DNA of 64,000 nucleotides from Syntrophosphaera sp035450685 (GCA_035450685.1 DAOTNF010000003.1:74252-138251); one strand, 5' to 3'. Shown: positions 44,475-53,194, counted from the stretch's first letter. Translations and numbers: made by a program. Notes: generated by a model from the sequence alone, not told the origin.

Positions 44475-45905
44475 ATGCATTACTCTCTTCTCAAAGCCTG
44501 GTGTTTGGAAGCCTCCTCCCGGAGGCTGCGGGTGGAAAGCGTCTGGATCGGTTCTCCCGGCCTGCGCCTCCGCTTCAAGGAAAAGGAGGATTTGGTCCTG
44601 GTGATCAGCCGCGAGGATGCCTTTCCGTTCTTCGAACCCAGCAGGCCGAACAGCCCTCCCGGCGGGAAGGTCTGGAACCAACTCACCCACGCGGAGCTGT
44701 CTTCGATTTCCATCGACCCCGCTGACAGGATCATCCGTTTCTGCTTCCAGCAGTCGGATATTTACGGAGAGGATAGCCTCTGGCAACTGGTTGCTGAACT
44801 GGCCCCTCCTCATCCGAACCTGATCCTGGCACGCCAGGAACGGGAACTGATGATCGTGGACGCCCTCAATAAATATGGCTACGCGGATAACCCACAGCGC
44901 CAGATACTACCCCGTCTGCCCTATCAGCCTCCTCAGACATCGTTCCGGCCGCGGGAACAGGAACTTTCCCTGCCCCTGAGCCTGACCAGTCTGGCTACTG
45001 GCGAAACCCTCATCTGTCCGAGCTTCAACGCCTATTTCCAGGGGTATTTCACCCATGTTTTACAGGAGAGGATGGAGCAGGAGCACAAAAAACGGCTAAT
45101 TGGCGCCTGGAACCGCGAGCTAAGCAAAGCTGCCTCCAAACTCGCCAAGCAGGAAGCTGAACTGGAGGACGCGGGCAGGCAGGAACACTGGAGGATTTGC
45201 GCCGAGACCATCAAACACAATCTCTCTGCGCTCAAAACAGGCCAGACCAGCCTGAAGGCAGTGAACTACTTCGATCCCGATCTGGCGGAGATTGAGATTC
45301 CCCTGCAGGCTGAACGCAGCCCCCATCAGAATTTGCAATATTATCTAAAGAAATACCAGAAAGCCAAAAGGGGAGCCGAAATCATCGCCTCCAACCTTGC
45401 TGCCACCCGCAAGGAGCTTGAACACCTGCGAAACATCATCGCCAGAGTGGAAGAGGGCAGCTTCACCGAGCTTCCTGCCAAAAACGGGGTTGCCTCTCTG
45501 GGCAAAAAGCTTGCCTTGCTGGATCGTCTTTTGCGTCTGCGCGTAAATGATGAATTTGAGATCGTGATCGGCCGCAAAGCCACAGAAAACGACTATGTTA
45601 CGACTCAATTGGCCCAGCCCCATGATTGGTGGTTTCACACCCGCGTTTACCGGGGAGCCCACGTGCTGCTGCGCTGTTTCAAGAAAAGCACTCCCGATGA
45701 CACCCTGATGTCACTCTGTTGCAGTTTGGCGGCCTGGTACAGCAAGGCCAAGTTTTCCTCCAACGTTCCTGTGGACTACACCCAAATACGTTTTGTGCGC
45801 AAACCCCGCCGCAGCGCTCCCGGCTATGTGACATACAGCAAGCACAGCACCGTATTCGCACAACCCAAAGATTTGCGCGCGGTAAGGACGGAGCTGGGCT
45901 TGTGA
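44475..45905 (+). CDS. rqcH: NFACT family protein (RqcH/Rqc2-like)
   Basis: 476 residues from the ATG at 44475. An in-frame ATG at 44373 lies before the divergent gene's start. The N-terminal NFACT-N domain keeps the functional Asp-Arg pair in DPADRIIRF and the PHPNLILARQ and LMIVDALNKYG blocks. The middle is a helix-hairpin/coiled-coil region (about 195-340). The C-terminus is NFACT-R: IGRKATENDYVTTQLAQPHDWWFHTRVYRGAHVLL. RqcH binds stalled 50S-peptidyl-tRNA and adds alanine tails that mark chains for degradation. It is shorter than the roughly 570-residue RqcH, mostly at the N-terminus. It overlaps recO by GTGA. Confidence 0.85.
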   Translation: MHYSLLKAWCLEASSRRLRVESVWIGSPGLRLRFKEKEDLVLVISREDAFPFFEPSRPNSPPGGKVWNQLTHAELSSISIDPADRIIRFCFQQSDIYGEDSLWQLVAELAPPHPNLILARQERELMIVDALNKYGYADNPQRQILPRLPYQPPQTSFRPREQELSLPLSLTSLATGETLICPSFNAYFQGYFTHVLQERMEQEHKKRLIGAWNRELSKAASKLAKQEAELEDAGRQEHWRICAETIKHNLSALKTGQTSLKAVNYFDPDLAEIEIPLQAERSPHQNLQYYLKKYQKAKRGAEIIASNLAATRKELEHLRNIIARVEEGSFTELPAKNGVASLGKKLALLDRLLRLRVNDEFEIVIGRKATENDYVTTQLAQPHDWWFHTRVYRGAHVLLRCFKKSTPDDTLMSLCCSLAAWYSKAKFSSNVPVDYTQIRFVRKPRRSAPGYVTYSKHSTVFAQPKDLRAVRTELGL

Positions 45906-46672
45906 AACAGCGTGTCCGCAGTCTGGGCTGCCTTGCCAGGCTGAGCGAATACAGCGAGAGCAGCCTGATCCTCCGTTTCTTCACCCGCGACCTGGGGGCC
46001 GTATCGGTGTTGGCCAAAGGCATCCGCCGAGCCCAGACCCGAAATCAGCTAATGGCCTTGGGAGAATACGAGTTGAATCTGTATCCGCCCACGGAGTCAG
46101 GGCTCTATCTGCTGGGAGAAATCTCATCTGTTAAAGAACGCGACCTTTCTGCCAGCCCTCAACACTGGGCTGCCGCAGATTGCGCTTTGGAACTACTTTC
46201 CAGCCTTATTATCCCAACTGATGAAAGCCCTGTCTATTACGCATTGCTGGATTCATATCTGGATTATTTACAGACCTGCAAAGGCAGTGCCATCCTGCTC
46301 TGGTGGAGGTTTTTACTAAGGGTGTTCAACTTTTTTGGCACTCCTTTTGACCCCCTTGCTTGCAGCCTTTGCCAAGCCACGGAAGAAAGCATCGCCGCTT
46401 GTGATCGCGGCACAGGGGCCTTGCTCTGCCACAACTGTTTTGCAGCCTCTGAAAACAGCGATTCTCGTGATCGCCTCTCATCGGCAAGCTCAAAGCTGTT
46501 GCACCTGTTACCATCCATAGGCAACCATCTTGACGAATTGCGCCCATTACGAGAGGAGGTGAAAGAGCTTAACCAGCTTTTCGCCGATTTCTTCTTTGCC
46601 CACTTCAACTATCCCCTCAAGCTGAAAAGCCTGCAGGTTCTGGAACAGTTTTACCCTCCTGCCAGGGATTAG
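45902..46672 (+). CDS. recO: DNA repair protein RecO
   Basis: About 256 residues from the GTG at 45902, which overlaps the preceding stop codon. A longer frame to 45719 lies inside the upstream gene. The N-terminal OB fold (LGCLARLSEYSESSLILRFFTRDLG) is followed by a helical domain with a zinc-finger-like CSLC...CHNC pair at about 160-185. RecO loads RecA onto single-stranded DNA with RecR in gap repair. The length is normal. The gene is well placed after the NFACT gene and before a 142-bp gap. Confidence 0.88.
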   Translation: MKQRVRSLGCLARLSEYSESSLILRFFTRDLGAVSVLAKGIRRAQTRNQLMALGEYELNLYPPTESGLYLLGEISSVKERDLSASPQHWAAADCALELLSSLIIPTDESPVYYALLDSYLDYLQTCKGSAILLWWRFLLRVFNFFGTPFDPLACSLCQATEESIAACDRGTGALLCHNCFAASENSDSRDRLSSASSKLLHLLPSIGNHLDELRPLREEVKELNQLFADFFFAHFNYPLKLKSLQVLEQFYPPARD

Positions 46673-46814
46673 ACCTGCTTTCCTCCATAAATAATCGACA
46701 TTGCAATAAACTTCATTCTTTCCATAGCTCCATTTACTCCTCAAGCTGATTTCCCTTGCCAAAAATCCAGCCCTTCTTAAAAGGACTTCACAAGATTAAT
46801 ACAGTAGTTCTGGA

Positions 46815-47390
46815 GTGAATTTGAATATCGGAATTAAAGCCCTGCTGCTCGCGTTAGTCCTACTGCTCTGCGCCGGCCAGCTCTGCGCTACGTCCTTCGG
46901 TGAGCGCACCGCCCAAAGCCTCAAAGACAGGGGCATCCAACCCTGGCTAATCGTGATCCTCATCTCGATGCTACCCATCGTCGAACTGCGCGGTGCCATC
47001 CCAGTGGCAATGGCCGTGCTCGGGATGCCCTGGCCCCAAGCTGTGTTGCTTTCCATCCTGGGCAACATGCTGCCCATCCCTTTCATCCTGCTTTTCATAG
47101 ATTGGTTCTTTGACCGTTTGCGTGTGTTCCGCTGGGGAGTCCGCTTCACAGACTGGATCACTGAGCGAGCCAACAAACGCAGCGCGGTGGTGGAACGCTA
47201 TCAGGAACTGGGCCTCGCCATCTTTGTGGGCATTCCTTTGCCTGGTACCGGCGCCTGGACCGGCGCTTTGGTCGCCAAGCTGTTCAAGCTGCCCTTCTGG
47301 AGCTCGTTGTTGTGGATTTTCATTGGTGTGCTGATTGCCGCCGCCGCGGTGACCGCGCTCACGTTACTGGGATTGCTGGTAGTGACCTGA
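46815..47390 (+). CDS. Small multidrug export family membrane protein (COG2426)
   Basis: 191 residues. A hydrophobic leader segment with LLALVLLLCAGQLCA precedes four to five further helices. VELRGAIPVAMAVLGMPWPQAVLL and VGIPLPGTGAWTGALVAKLF are the conserved pair of loops of COG2426/small-export proteins, related to the DedA-type fold. Substrates are not known. The listed start is GTG at 46815. A TTG at 46821 has a better GGAG distance. It ends two bases before lpxB. Confidence 0.8.
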   Translation: MNLNIGIKALLLALVLLLCAGQLCATSFGERTAQSLKDRGIQPWLIVILISMLPIVELRGAIPVAMAVLGMPWPQAVLLSILGNMLPIPFILLFIDWFFDRLRVFRWGVRFTDWITERANKRSAVVERYQELGLAIFVGIPLPGTGAWTGALVAKLFKLPFWSSLLWIFIGVLIAAAAVTALTLLGLLVVT

Positions 47391-47391
47391 G

Positions 47392-48534
47392 ATGGAAGGC
47401 AAAAAGATCTTCTGGTTGGTGGGCGAAGCTTCCGGAGACCTGCATGCCAGCCTGGTGATGCGCGCCCTCAACGCTGAGCTTCCCGGACTGCAACATATCG
47501 GCATCGGAGGCACGCGCATGCAGGCGGAAGGCCTTAAACCCCTCTTCCCCTTCGCCCGTTTCAATGTGATGGGTTTTGTGGAGGTGCTGCGGCATCTGGG
47601 CTTTTTCCTCAAGGTGCAGAATCGGGTCAAAAAGCTGCTCAAGGATGAGCGCCCCGATCTGGCCATCCTGGTGGACTATCCCGGCCTCAACCTGCGGATA
47701 GCTGCCCTGGCCGATGAACTGCGCGTTCCCGTGCTCTACTTCATCTGCCCCCAGTTTTGGGCATGGAAGCACGAAAGGGTGCACAAACTGCGTGCCAGCG
47801 TCAAGCATGTGGCCTGCATTCTTCCCTTCGAAAAGGAACTGCTGGATATCCACAATGTGTCCGCCACCTACGTGGGACACCCCATCGCGGAAGAGGTTAG
47901 CTTCGAACTTTCCCGGGAGGAGTTCGCGGCTTTCTATGGACTGGATCCTGCCAAGCAATGGCTGGGCTTCTTGCCCGGCAGCCGCGATGTGGAGATAAGG
48001 CGTATGCTCCCTATCTTTTTGGAAGCCGCCCGTCTTTTCGATCCCGACCGCTTCGAGTTTCTCTTTTCCAAAGCCCGCACGGTGAACCACTTCCTCTATA
48101 TGGACCTTTTGCACAGCTCCAGCCTGCAACGTCCCTGCATCATCGACGGCTATCACTACGAGATGATGAAATACTGCGATTTTATCGTGAGCACCTCCGG
48201 CACCGCCACCCTGGAGACCGCCTTCATTGGAACCCCGCTGGTGATCTGTTACAAAGCGTCACCCATTTCCTATCAACTGGGTAAGCATTTTATCCGCGTA
48301 AGGCACATCGGGCTGCCCAACATCATTTTGGATGATGACATCCTGCCTGAGCTTATCCAGTCCGGACTCACCCCCACAGCGGTGAAAGATGCCGTCCTGG
48401 GCATCCTGGACGATCCTGTCCGCCTGGCTGAAATCAAACAACAGCTTTCACGCCTGCGCTCAATCTTGGCGGAGAAGCGCACCAGCGAGCAAATGCTGAG
48501 CCTTGTAAAGAATTTGTTGGGAATTGAAGTCTAA
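47392..48534 (+). CDS. lpxB: Lipid-A-disaccharide synthase
   Basis: 380 residues, family length. This GT19 enzyme joins UDP-diacylglucosamine and lipid X to form the lipid A disaccharide on the inner face of the inner membrane. Motifs are GEASGDLHASLVMRAL near the start, GGTRMQAEG, NVMGFVEVL, LVDYPGLNLRIA, YFICPQFWAW, and CDFIVSTSGTATLETAFIGTPLVICYK. It shows the organism makes lipid A. It overlaps the acyltransferase gene by 11 bp. Confidence 0.96.
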   Translation: MEGKKIFWLVGEASGDLHASLVMRALNAELPGLQHIGIGGTRMQAEGLKPLFPFARFNVMGFVEVLRHLGFFLKVQNRVKKLLKDERPDLAILVDYPGLNLRIAALADELRVPVLYFICPQFWAWKHERVHKLRASVKHVACILPFEKELLDIHNVSATYVGHPIAEEVSFELSREEFAAFYGLDPAKQWLGFLPGSRDVEIRRMLPIFLEAARLFDPDRFEFLFSKARTVNHFLYMDLLHSSSLQRPCIIDGYHYEMMKYCDFIVSTSGTATLETAFIGTPLVICYKASPISYQLGKHFIRVRHIGLPNIILDDDILPELIQSGLTPTAVKDAVLGILDDPVRLAEIKQQLSRLRSILAEKRTSEQMLSLVKNLLGIEV

Positions 48535-49141
48535 GCTGCTGTTCAAACTGGAAGCCCGTCTGGGGGCATGGTTATTGCGCTTGCTGCGCCTGAGCATCCG
48601 CTTCGACGTCAAGGCTCAACCACCCAATGACTACCCCTGCGTGTATATCTTTTGGCACCGCAATTTGTTGCTGATGACCCTGCAACGGGTGGATACCAAC
48701 CCCGTGGTGCTTGTTTCCTCCTCGCGGGATGGAGAGCTGATCGCCGGACCACTGAACCGCCTGGGCTATCACACCGTGCGCGGTTCGAGCACCCGGGGAG
48801 GCTCACTGGCGCTCAGGCAGATGCTGCGCCTGGCGCAAGACCACAGCCTGGCCATCACCCCTGACGGTCCCAAAGGTCCTGCCGAAACCGTTCATCCAGG
48901 CTTGTTTGAATTGGCCCTGCTGGCACGCATTCCCATCATTCCCGTCGCGGTGGATGTGAATCGTGAGTGGGTGTTCAATTCCTGGGACCGTTTCCGTTTT
49001 CCGCTTCCCTTCTCGCGTATCAAAGTGCGCTACAAGCAGCAGATCTGGGTACGTTCCAAAACGGATTTTGCCATCGCGGAATCAGCCCTGCGCCAGTCTC
49101 TCAGTTCCTTTGAGACCGGTTTGTGGCATCGGGATTCCTGA
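48524..49141 (+). CDS. DUF374 lysophospholipid acyltransferase-like protein
   Basis: 205 residues with a TTG start inside the end of lpxB. A hydrophobic N-terminal stretch is followed by IFWHRNLLLM, VSSSRDGELIAGPLNRLGYHTVRGSSTRGG and AITPDGPKGPAE, which together mark DUF374. This family is distantly related to LpxL/PlsC acyltransferases; the first His may be catalytic. Coming directly after lpxB, it may attach an acyl or other group to lipid A or a related lipid. The substrate is inferred only from position. Confidence 0.85.
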   Translation: MKSKLLFKLEARLGAWLLRLLRLSIRFDVKAQPPNDYPCVYIFWHRNLLLMTLQRVDTNPVVLVSSSRDGELIAGPLNRLGYHTVRGSSTRGGSLALRQMLRLAQDHSLAITPDGPKGPAETVHPGLFELALLARIPIIPVAVDVNREWVFNSWDRFRFPLPFSRIKVRYKQQIWVRSKTDFAIAESALRQSLSSFETGLWHRDS

Positions 49142-49147
49142 GCCGTT

Positions 49148-49816
49148 TCACTCCAGAGGATAGTTGCAGCCCAAGGTTTGGGAGGACTGGATCAACACCC
49201 GGTTGCTGATCAGTTGGTTCATCTGGGTCAACTCCAGGCTGTAACTTGCCTGCCAGCCCAGATCACGCACCGCGTTGGCGGGAATCGTGAATCCCCGCTC
49301 CCCGGGATCAAGCGCCAGCACATACTCATCCCTCGTCCCTTCCTCGTTTTCCGCGCTTAATCTGAGCACCTGCCCCTGATTGTCTCCCTCCAGATCCCAA
49401 AACAGGGTAGCCTCGCTATGTGGCGAAAAGTCAGCAGGGAAGTCCGCTCTGGCTTCCATAACGGTTTGCAAGGAGGCGTGAGTCAACAAGATTCCGTCGG
49501 CGACAATCCAAAACTCATAGTTCATCCCAGGGGTCAGGTTGGCACGTCCAAACCAGTGGCTACCCCAGTTTTCCAGCCAGTAGGAACGATCTCCAAACTG
49601 GATGTAAACTGAGTCCGGATCCGGATAATCGTTTTCCTCCCCGTTCCAGCTCAGCACCAGGTTTTGCCAACCATCGCCCGCCCAGGGATCTTTTGGGGAA
49701 ATGAACAGAGTCCACAATATTTCCCGTGACTCTTCACGCACACTATTCACCGAACAGGCACCCAAAACCATTCCAAGCAGCAGGGCCGCTACCAGCAACA
49801 TATATCCAAATCGCAT
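49148..49816 (-). CDS. Hypothetical lipoprotein
   Basis: 222 residues from the ATG at 49816, which has AGGAGAG upstream. A longer frame to 49867 lacks one. The signal peptide ends in the lipobox LGAC, so the mature protein starts at a lipidated Cys. The rest is beta-rich with many aromatic residues (WNGEENDYPDPDSVYIQFGDRSYWLENWG) and may hold fibronectin/Ig-like folds. I do not recognise a family. It is convergent with the acyltransferase gene, leaving only 6 bp between them. Confidence 0.7.
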   Translation of the reverse strand: MRFGYMLLVAALLLGMVLGACSVNSVREESREILWTLFISPKDPWAGDGWQNLVLSWNGEENDYPDPDSVYIQFGDRSYWLENWGSHWFGRANLTPGMNYEFWIVADGILLTHASLQTVMEARADFPADFSPHSEATLFWDLEGDNQGQVLRLSAENEEGTRDEYVLALDPGERGFTIPANAVRDLGWQASYSLELTQMNQLISNRVLIQSSQTLGCNYPLE

Positions 49817-50458
49817 TGTCTCTCCTTTTCCTGTTCTATATACTCCGCTGACAACCTCTTCCCCCACATTTTTGTGGCCATCGCTCGCGAAACATGGGTA
49901 AATCCGGAAAGAACAGTTGTATCATATAGGGCTGAGATTCAGCAGCAGCCTTCGCTTTACTGCCATCGGGTTATTTATTCCCTCCAGATATTGCCATCAA
50001 CCATCCTCATATTGCTTCATACCGCCCTCCTTTGCTGCTACTGGCTTTGGGGGTATCATCCTTAGGTATGCGGTTGCGAAGTTAAGGATGACCCCAGGTT
50101 GACCCCATGTTGAGTGGCAGTTGCAAAGGGGAGCCATCGGCAGGTGAGTTATGAAGTGACACCCCAAATGTCATATAGCCATCACTGTGACAAAGAGACA
50201 TAAACCTTTATCCGGTGCAGATATGCTTAGGACTGCTTTCGGAAATCTGTCACAGTGGTTTTGGACTTCTTTGGACTGGCTTGTGACAGCTTTGTGTCAA
50301 ATACAGACTCTTTTCAGACTGGCTTCGGAACTGGCTAAATCTCAACGAAATTGACCAGTTAGTAAGACTTGCAGTGCAAGTTGAAGGATTCCGCTGACGC
50401 ATTTGGTTGTTTTCTGAAAGTAGTCTAATGTAAGGTGATTTAGGTCCACATTAATATG
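49817..50458. other. Gap with a partial family A repeat and a CTGTCACA inverted repeat
   Basis: The first part holds family A copy 5. From about 50150 to 50450 there is no gene. The stretch 50220-50330 is rich in GGACTtctTTGGA-like words and holds CTGTCACA (50247) and TGTGACAG (50282). I do not see a clear terminator for the thioredoxin-like gene. Confidence 0.5.
50015..50108 (+). repeat. Family A repeat, copy 5 (truncated)
   Basis: CTTCATACCGCCCTCCTTTG, CTGCTACTGGCTTTGGGGG and TATCATCCTTAGG match the core. The loop is unrelated (TATGCGGTTGCGAAG), then TTAAGGATGACCCCAGG. The GTGCTACG right end is absent. Confidence 0.6.
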
Positions 50459-50929
50459 TTATTCGCATTCTCCTTCAGTTTCGTCGTCTTCCAGTTCAGG
50501 CAGGATGTTTTCTTCAAGCAGCAGGGAATTGTCTTGAAGGGCTGCTTCCAGATCGGAGATAGACCAGTTACCCTCATGCCTGCCGATGCCATACATAAAA
50601 TCGGGGAAATGCACAAAGGAGGCAATCCTATCACCAATTTGAACTGTGAATTTTCCGTCGATAACCACTGCGACAGGGAAATGCGTAGAGGGAAGCCCAA
50701 AACTATGGATTAGTTCAAGGTTAGCTTCATCTTCGATATCGTGGTATCGGATATCATACAAGTCACGAAATCTATCCAGTGCTTCATTGATCTTTACCAG
50801 AGCATTTTGAGATGGCCCCCTGTTCTTGTAAAAGACATTAATGATAGGTTTTCCAGTTTCAATGGCTAACAGGACGGAGCTTAGTGAAACTAAGACTATG
50901 ATGATGAGTGTTACGTAAGCATGGTTCAT
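50459..50929 (-). CDS. Thioredoxin-fold-like protein lacking cysteines, in an ABC exporter operon
   Basis: 156 residues. A hydrophobic N-terminus (about 5-23) acts as signal or anchor. KPIINVFYKNRGPSQNALVKI, RYHDIEDEANLELIHSFGLPSTHFPVAVVIDGKFTVQ and GDRIASFVHFPDF follow the thioredoxin order, with the cis-Pro-like HFPVAVV segment. The expected CxxC position reads NRGPSQN, so it cannot do disulfide chemistry. The C-terminal tail is very acidic. It lies 15 bp after the ABC permease gene, with AGGAG before its ATG, so it is part of that operon. The fold call is inference. Confidence 0.6.
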   Translation of the reverse strand: MNHAYVTLIIIVLVSLSSVLLAIETGKPIINVFYKNRGPSQNALVKINEALDRFRDLYDIRYHDIEDEANLELIHSFGLPSTHFPVAVVIDGKFTVQIGDRIASFVHFPDFMYGIGRHEGNWSISDLEAALQDNSLLLEENILPELEDDETEGECE

Positions 50930-50944
50930 GTTAACTCCTAAAGG

Positions 50945-51682
50945 TTATGATATCCAGCGTTTTTTGATGAAGTGTTTGCTCAGGCTGAAGATGAGGATAC
51001 AAAAAGCGGTCAGCACAGCAAACGACATGGGAATGGACATGAAGTTTCCGCCCCTTATCAAGCCACGCATGATGTCCACGCCGTATGTTAAAGGCAAAGC
51101 ATAGGATAGAGGTCTGATGAGAACAGGCAGTTTGGAAACAGGCAAAAACAAGCCGCAAAGGAAGATCATCGGAAAACGGAAGAAATTGGAAAAGGTTTGA
51201 GCTTCGAAGACCTCACTTACAGCCACGGCAATGAGCAAACCCAGAAAAGTGGAAACCACTGTGACCAGGAAGACAGCAAGGATCAGCAAAGGCCAACTGG
51301 AAACATAGATATCTGCGATGAACGAAGCCATGAGGATCGGGATCATCGCATTGACTATCCCAAACAAGATCGCGCCGCTAGTCTTGGCAAACATTAGCAG
51401 GTCAAATGAGATCGGAGCCAGCAGCAAGCGGTCGAAAGAACTGTTCTTTTTCTCGAAGGTGACCGTCACCGCTAGCATAGAAGTGGTGCCAAACAGAATC
51501 GAGATTGCCATTAAACCCGGCAGCAAGGCAGGAATGCTGTCCAATCCACTCCCAGAACGGATGAGAAACATTCCCGTCCAAGCCAAAGGAAAGATGATTC
51601 CCCAACTGATATTGGGAGGTTTCAGATAATAGGTGCGCATATCTTTGAGCAAAATGTTCCAAAAGGCTATCCACTTTTTCAT
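50945..51682 (-). CDS. ABC-2 type transporter permease
   Basis: 245 residues with six hydrophobic helices in the ABC-2 pattern. The FEKKNSSFDRLLLAPIS block after helix 2 is typical, and RFPMIFLCGLFLPVSKLP with LPLTYGVDIMRGLIRGG is the conserved late segment of NodJ/DrrB-type exporters. It forms the membrane channel for the ATPase encoded just upstream (4-bp overlap). The cargo cannot be deduced; drugs or polysaccharides are usual. Confidence 0.9.
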   Translation of the reverse strand: MKKWIAFWNILLKDMRTYYLKPPNISWGIIFPLAWTGMFLIRSGSGLDSIPALLPGLMAISILFGTTSMLAVTVTFEKKNSSFDRLLLAPISFDLLMFAKTSGAILFGIVNAMIPILMASFIADIYVSSWPLLILAVFLVTVVSTFLGLLIAVAVSEVFEAQTFSNFFRFPMIFLCGLFLPVSKLPVLIRPLSYALPLTYGVDIMRGLIRGGNFMSIPMSFAVLTAFCILIFSLSKHFIKKRWIS

Positions 51683-52665
51683 TTTGCTCCCCCTTTTTTC
51701 TCTTTGTCTTTTCGCATAGTATCAGCTTCCAAACCGGTAATTCTAACGAAAACATCCTCCAGACTGGGAGTGATACGTTTTGCTTCAGTAACATCAACAC
51801 CCCATTCCTCCAAACACATTACAATGGGAGTTATGTTGATGGGTTCTGATGACTCCACCCGGAATGTGTTATATTTCAAATAAGAAAAACTCATAGTGCC
51901 AAACTTGGCATTTAGTCTCTCGGCAATGTCTGGGTTTTTGCCTTTATGAGTTACATGAAGATAGTGTTTCCCCTCGTTATGTTTCAAGAGATTGTGAACT
52001 GTGTCCACAACCACGATCTTTCCCGAAACGATAAAAGCGATGCGATCGCAAAGACGTTGTGCCTCTTCTATATAATGGGTGGTTAGAAGAATCGTGGTGC
52101 CTTGCTTATGCAGCTCTTCGATCATAACTCTTAAAGCTCTTGCACTTGCTACATCAATTCCCGTGGTTGGTTCATCGAGAAAGAGGACCCGAGGTTTGTG
52201 GATAATGCCTGCTGCTATGGTAAGCTTACGCTTCATCCCTTTGGAATAGCCACCGAATTTTCGGTTGGCTGCCTCGTTGAGATTAAAAGCTGCCAGTAAT
52301 CTTCTGGCTTCCTGCTCTCGCTCTGCCTTGCCAATGCCATACAATGAAGCACAGAAACACAAGTTTTGATAACCCGTCAGCTCCGGATACAGATTACTCT
52401 CGTCTGGAACAACCCCGATCAAATGTTGTGCAGCTTTGGGATTCCTGGAGCAGTCTATGCCTGCGGTTTTGATAGAGCCGGAATCTGGCTTGGCAAGCCC
52501 TGTCAACATCTTGATCGTGGTGGTTTTACCCGCTCCATTGGGTCCCAAAAAGCCAAAAAGCTCGCCGGTTCTTACTTCAAAACTTATATCATTAACGGCT
52601 TTCACCGCTTGGAAGCTTTTGCTAAGATTCTGTACTGCTATATCGATGTTGGTCTTATCCATCAA
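51679..52665 (-). CDS. ABC transporter ATP-binding protein (DrrA-like)
   Basis: 328 residues. Walker A is GPNGAGKTTTIKML, the Q-loop region follows, the signature is YSKGMKRKLTIAAG, Walker B RVLFLDEPTTGID and the switch His is in LTTHYIEEAQRLC. An extra roughly 80-residue C-terminal domain, as in DrrA/CcmA-type exporters, ends with PSLEDVFVRITG. It powers the permease encoded next. It is first in the operon. The Lys-rich end overlaps the permease start. Confidence 0.92.
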   Translation of the reverse strand: MMDKTNIDIAVQNLSKSFQAVKAVNDISFEVRTGELFGFLGPNGAGKTTTIKMLTGLAKPDSGSIKTAGIDCSRNPKAAQHLIGVVPDESNLYPELTGYQNLCFCASLYGIGKAEREQEARRLLAAFNLNEAANRKFGGYSKGMKRKLTIAAGIIHKPRVLFLDEPTTGIDVASARALRVMIEELHKQGTTILLTTHYIEEAQRLCDRIAFIVSGKIVVVDTVHNLLKHNEGKHYLHVTHKGKNPDIAERLNAKFGTMSFSYLKYNTFRVESSEPINITPIVMCLEEWGVDVTEAKRITPSLEDVFVRITGLEADTMRKDKEKKGGAK

Positions 52666-52903
52666 TACTCCTTTGCTATTTATGTCAGTCGGTTTGCCTG
52701 ATGATCAGGATAATAGTAATACCTTTTCTGTCAACCATGAACCACACTCAACCTCAACCGCATGACCGTTGTCACGATCGGCTAGATATCATCTACCTAC
52801 ATTTAATCGCCAACCCAGACACGGAAATCAGCATAAAAGGGGATGTAATAGCACCTGTTGGGCTGGTGATCAAACTGGATACGTTTCAGTGTAATGCCGT
52901 CGT

Positions 52904-53020
52904 TCAATCTAACAGCTCATACAGAGCTATCTGTAATGCTTCAGTCGCCCTTTCTATTATTTCAAAAGGCACTTCCCCAAACAATGCTTCTGGATTTTTA
53001 GCAATCATCGATAAAATCAT
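52904..53020 (-). CDS. Possible 38-residue small protein or gene remnant
   Basis: From the ATG at 53020 the frame reads MILSMIAKNPEALFGEVPF and on to ERATEALQIALYELLD, a composition and amphipathic pattern that looks protein-like. No clear ribosome site is seen upstream. It may be a remnant of a longer gene. Confidence 0.25.
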   Translation of the reverse strand: MILSMIAKNPEALFGEVPFEIIERATEALQIALYELLD

Positions 53021-53098
53021 TGATTGACAAGCTGAACGAAAGAAACAGGAAAACACATAAGTCCTAACTCAGATTCTGTTGTTTCATCTATTTGTCGC

Positions 53099-53147
53099 GT
53101 TGACAATTATGAGAGGCGCAAGATAGAACTTGACAGCATGGTGTCAA
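53099..53147 (+). promoter_or_regulatory. Putative promoter and operator of the large regulator
   Basis: TTGACA at 53099 and ATAGAA at 53122 (17-bp spacer) could be a promoter. Just after is the interrupted palindrome TTGACA-GCATGG-TGTCAA (53130-53147), 48 bp before the start codon. This is a position suited to autoregulation. Confidence 0.35.
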
Positions 53148-53194
53148 TTAAATTAACAGTTCATTTGTAAAGCAAGGACAGGATAGGTGAAAAA

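Larger units (their letters stand above)
52666..53194. other. Divergent intergenic region of the ABC operon and the large regulator
   Basis: About 530 bp. It contains a short minus-strand frame at 52904-53020, a competing plus frame of weak support (52701-53027) and the regulatory palindrome at 53130. I see no copy of repeat families A-C. Confidence 0.5.

Noticed and set aside
52701..53027. 108-codon plus-strand frame before the regulator
   Set aside because: No ribosome site or motif, and it conflicts with a more protein-like minus-strand frame.
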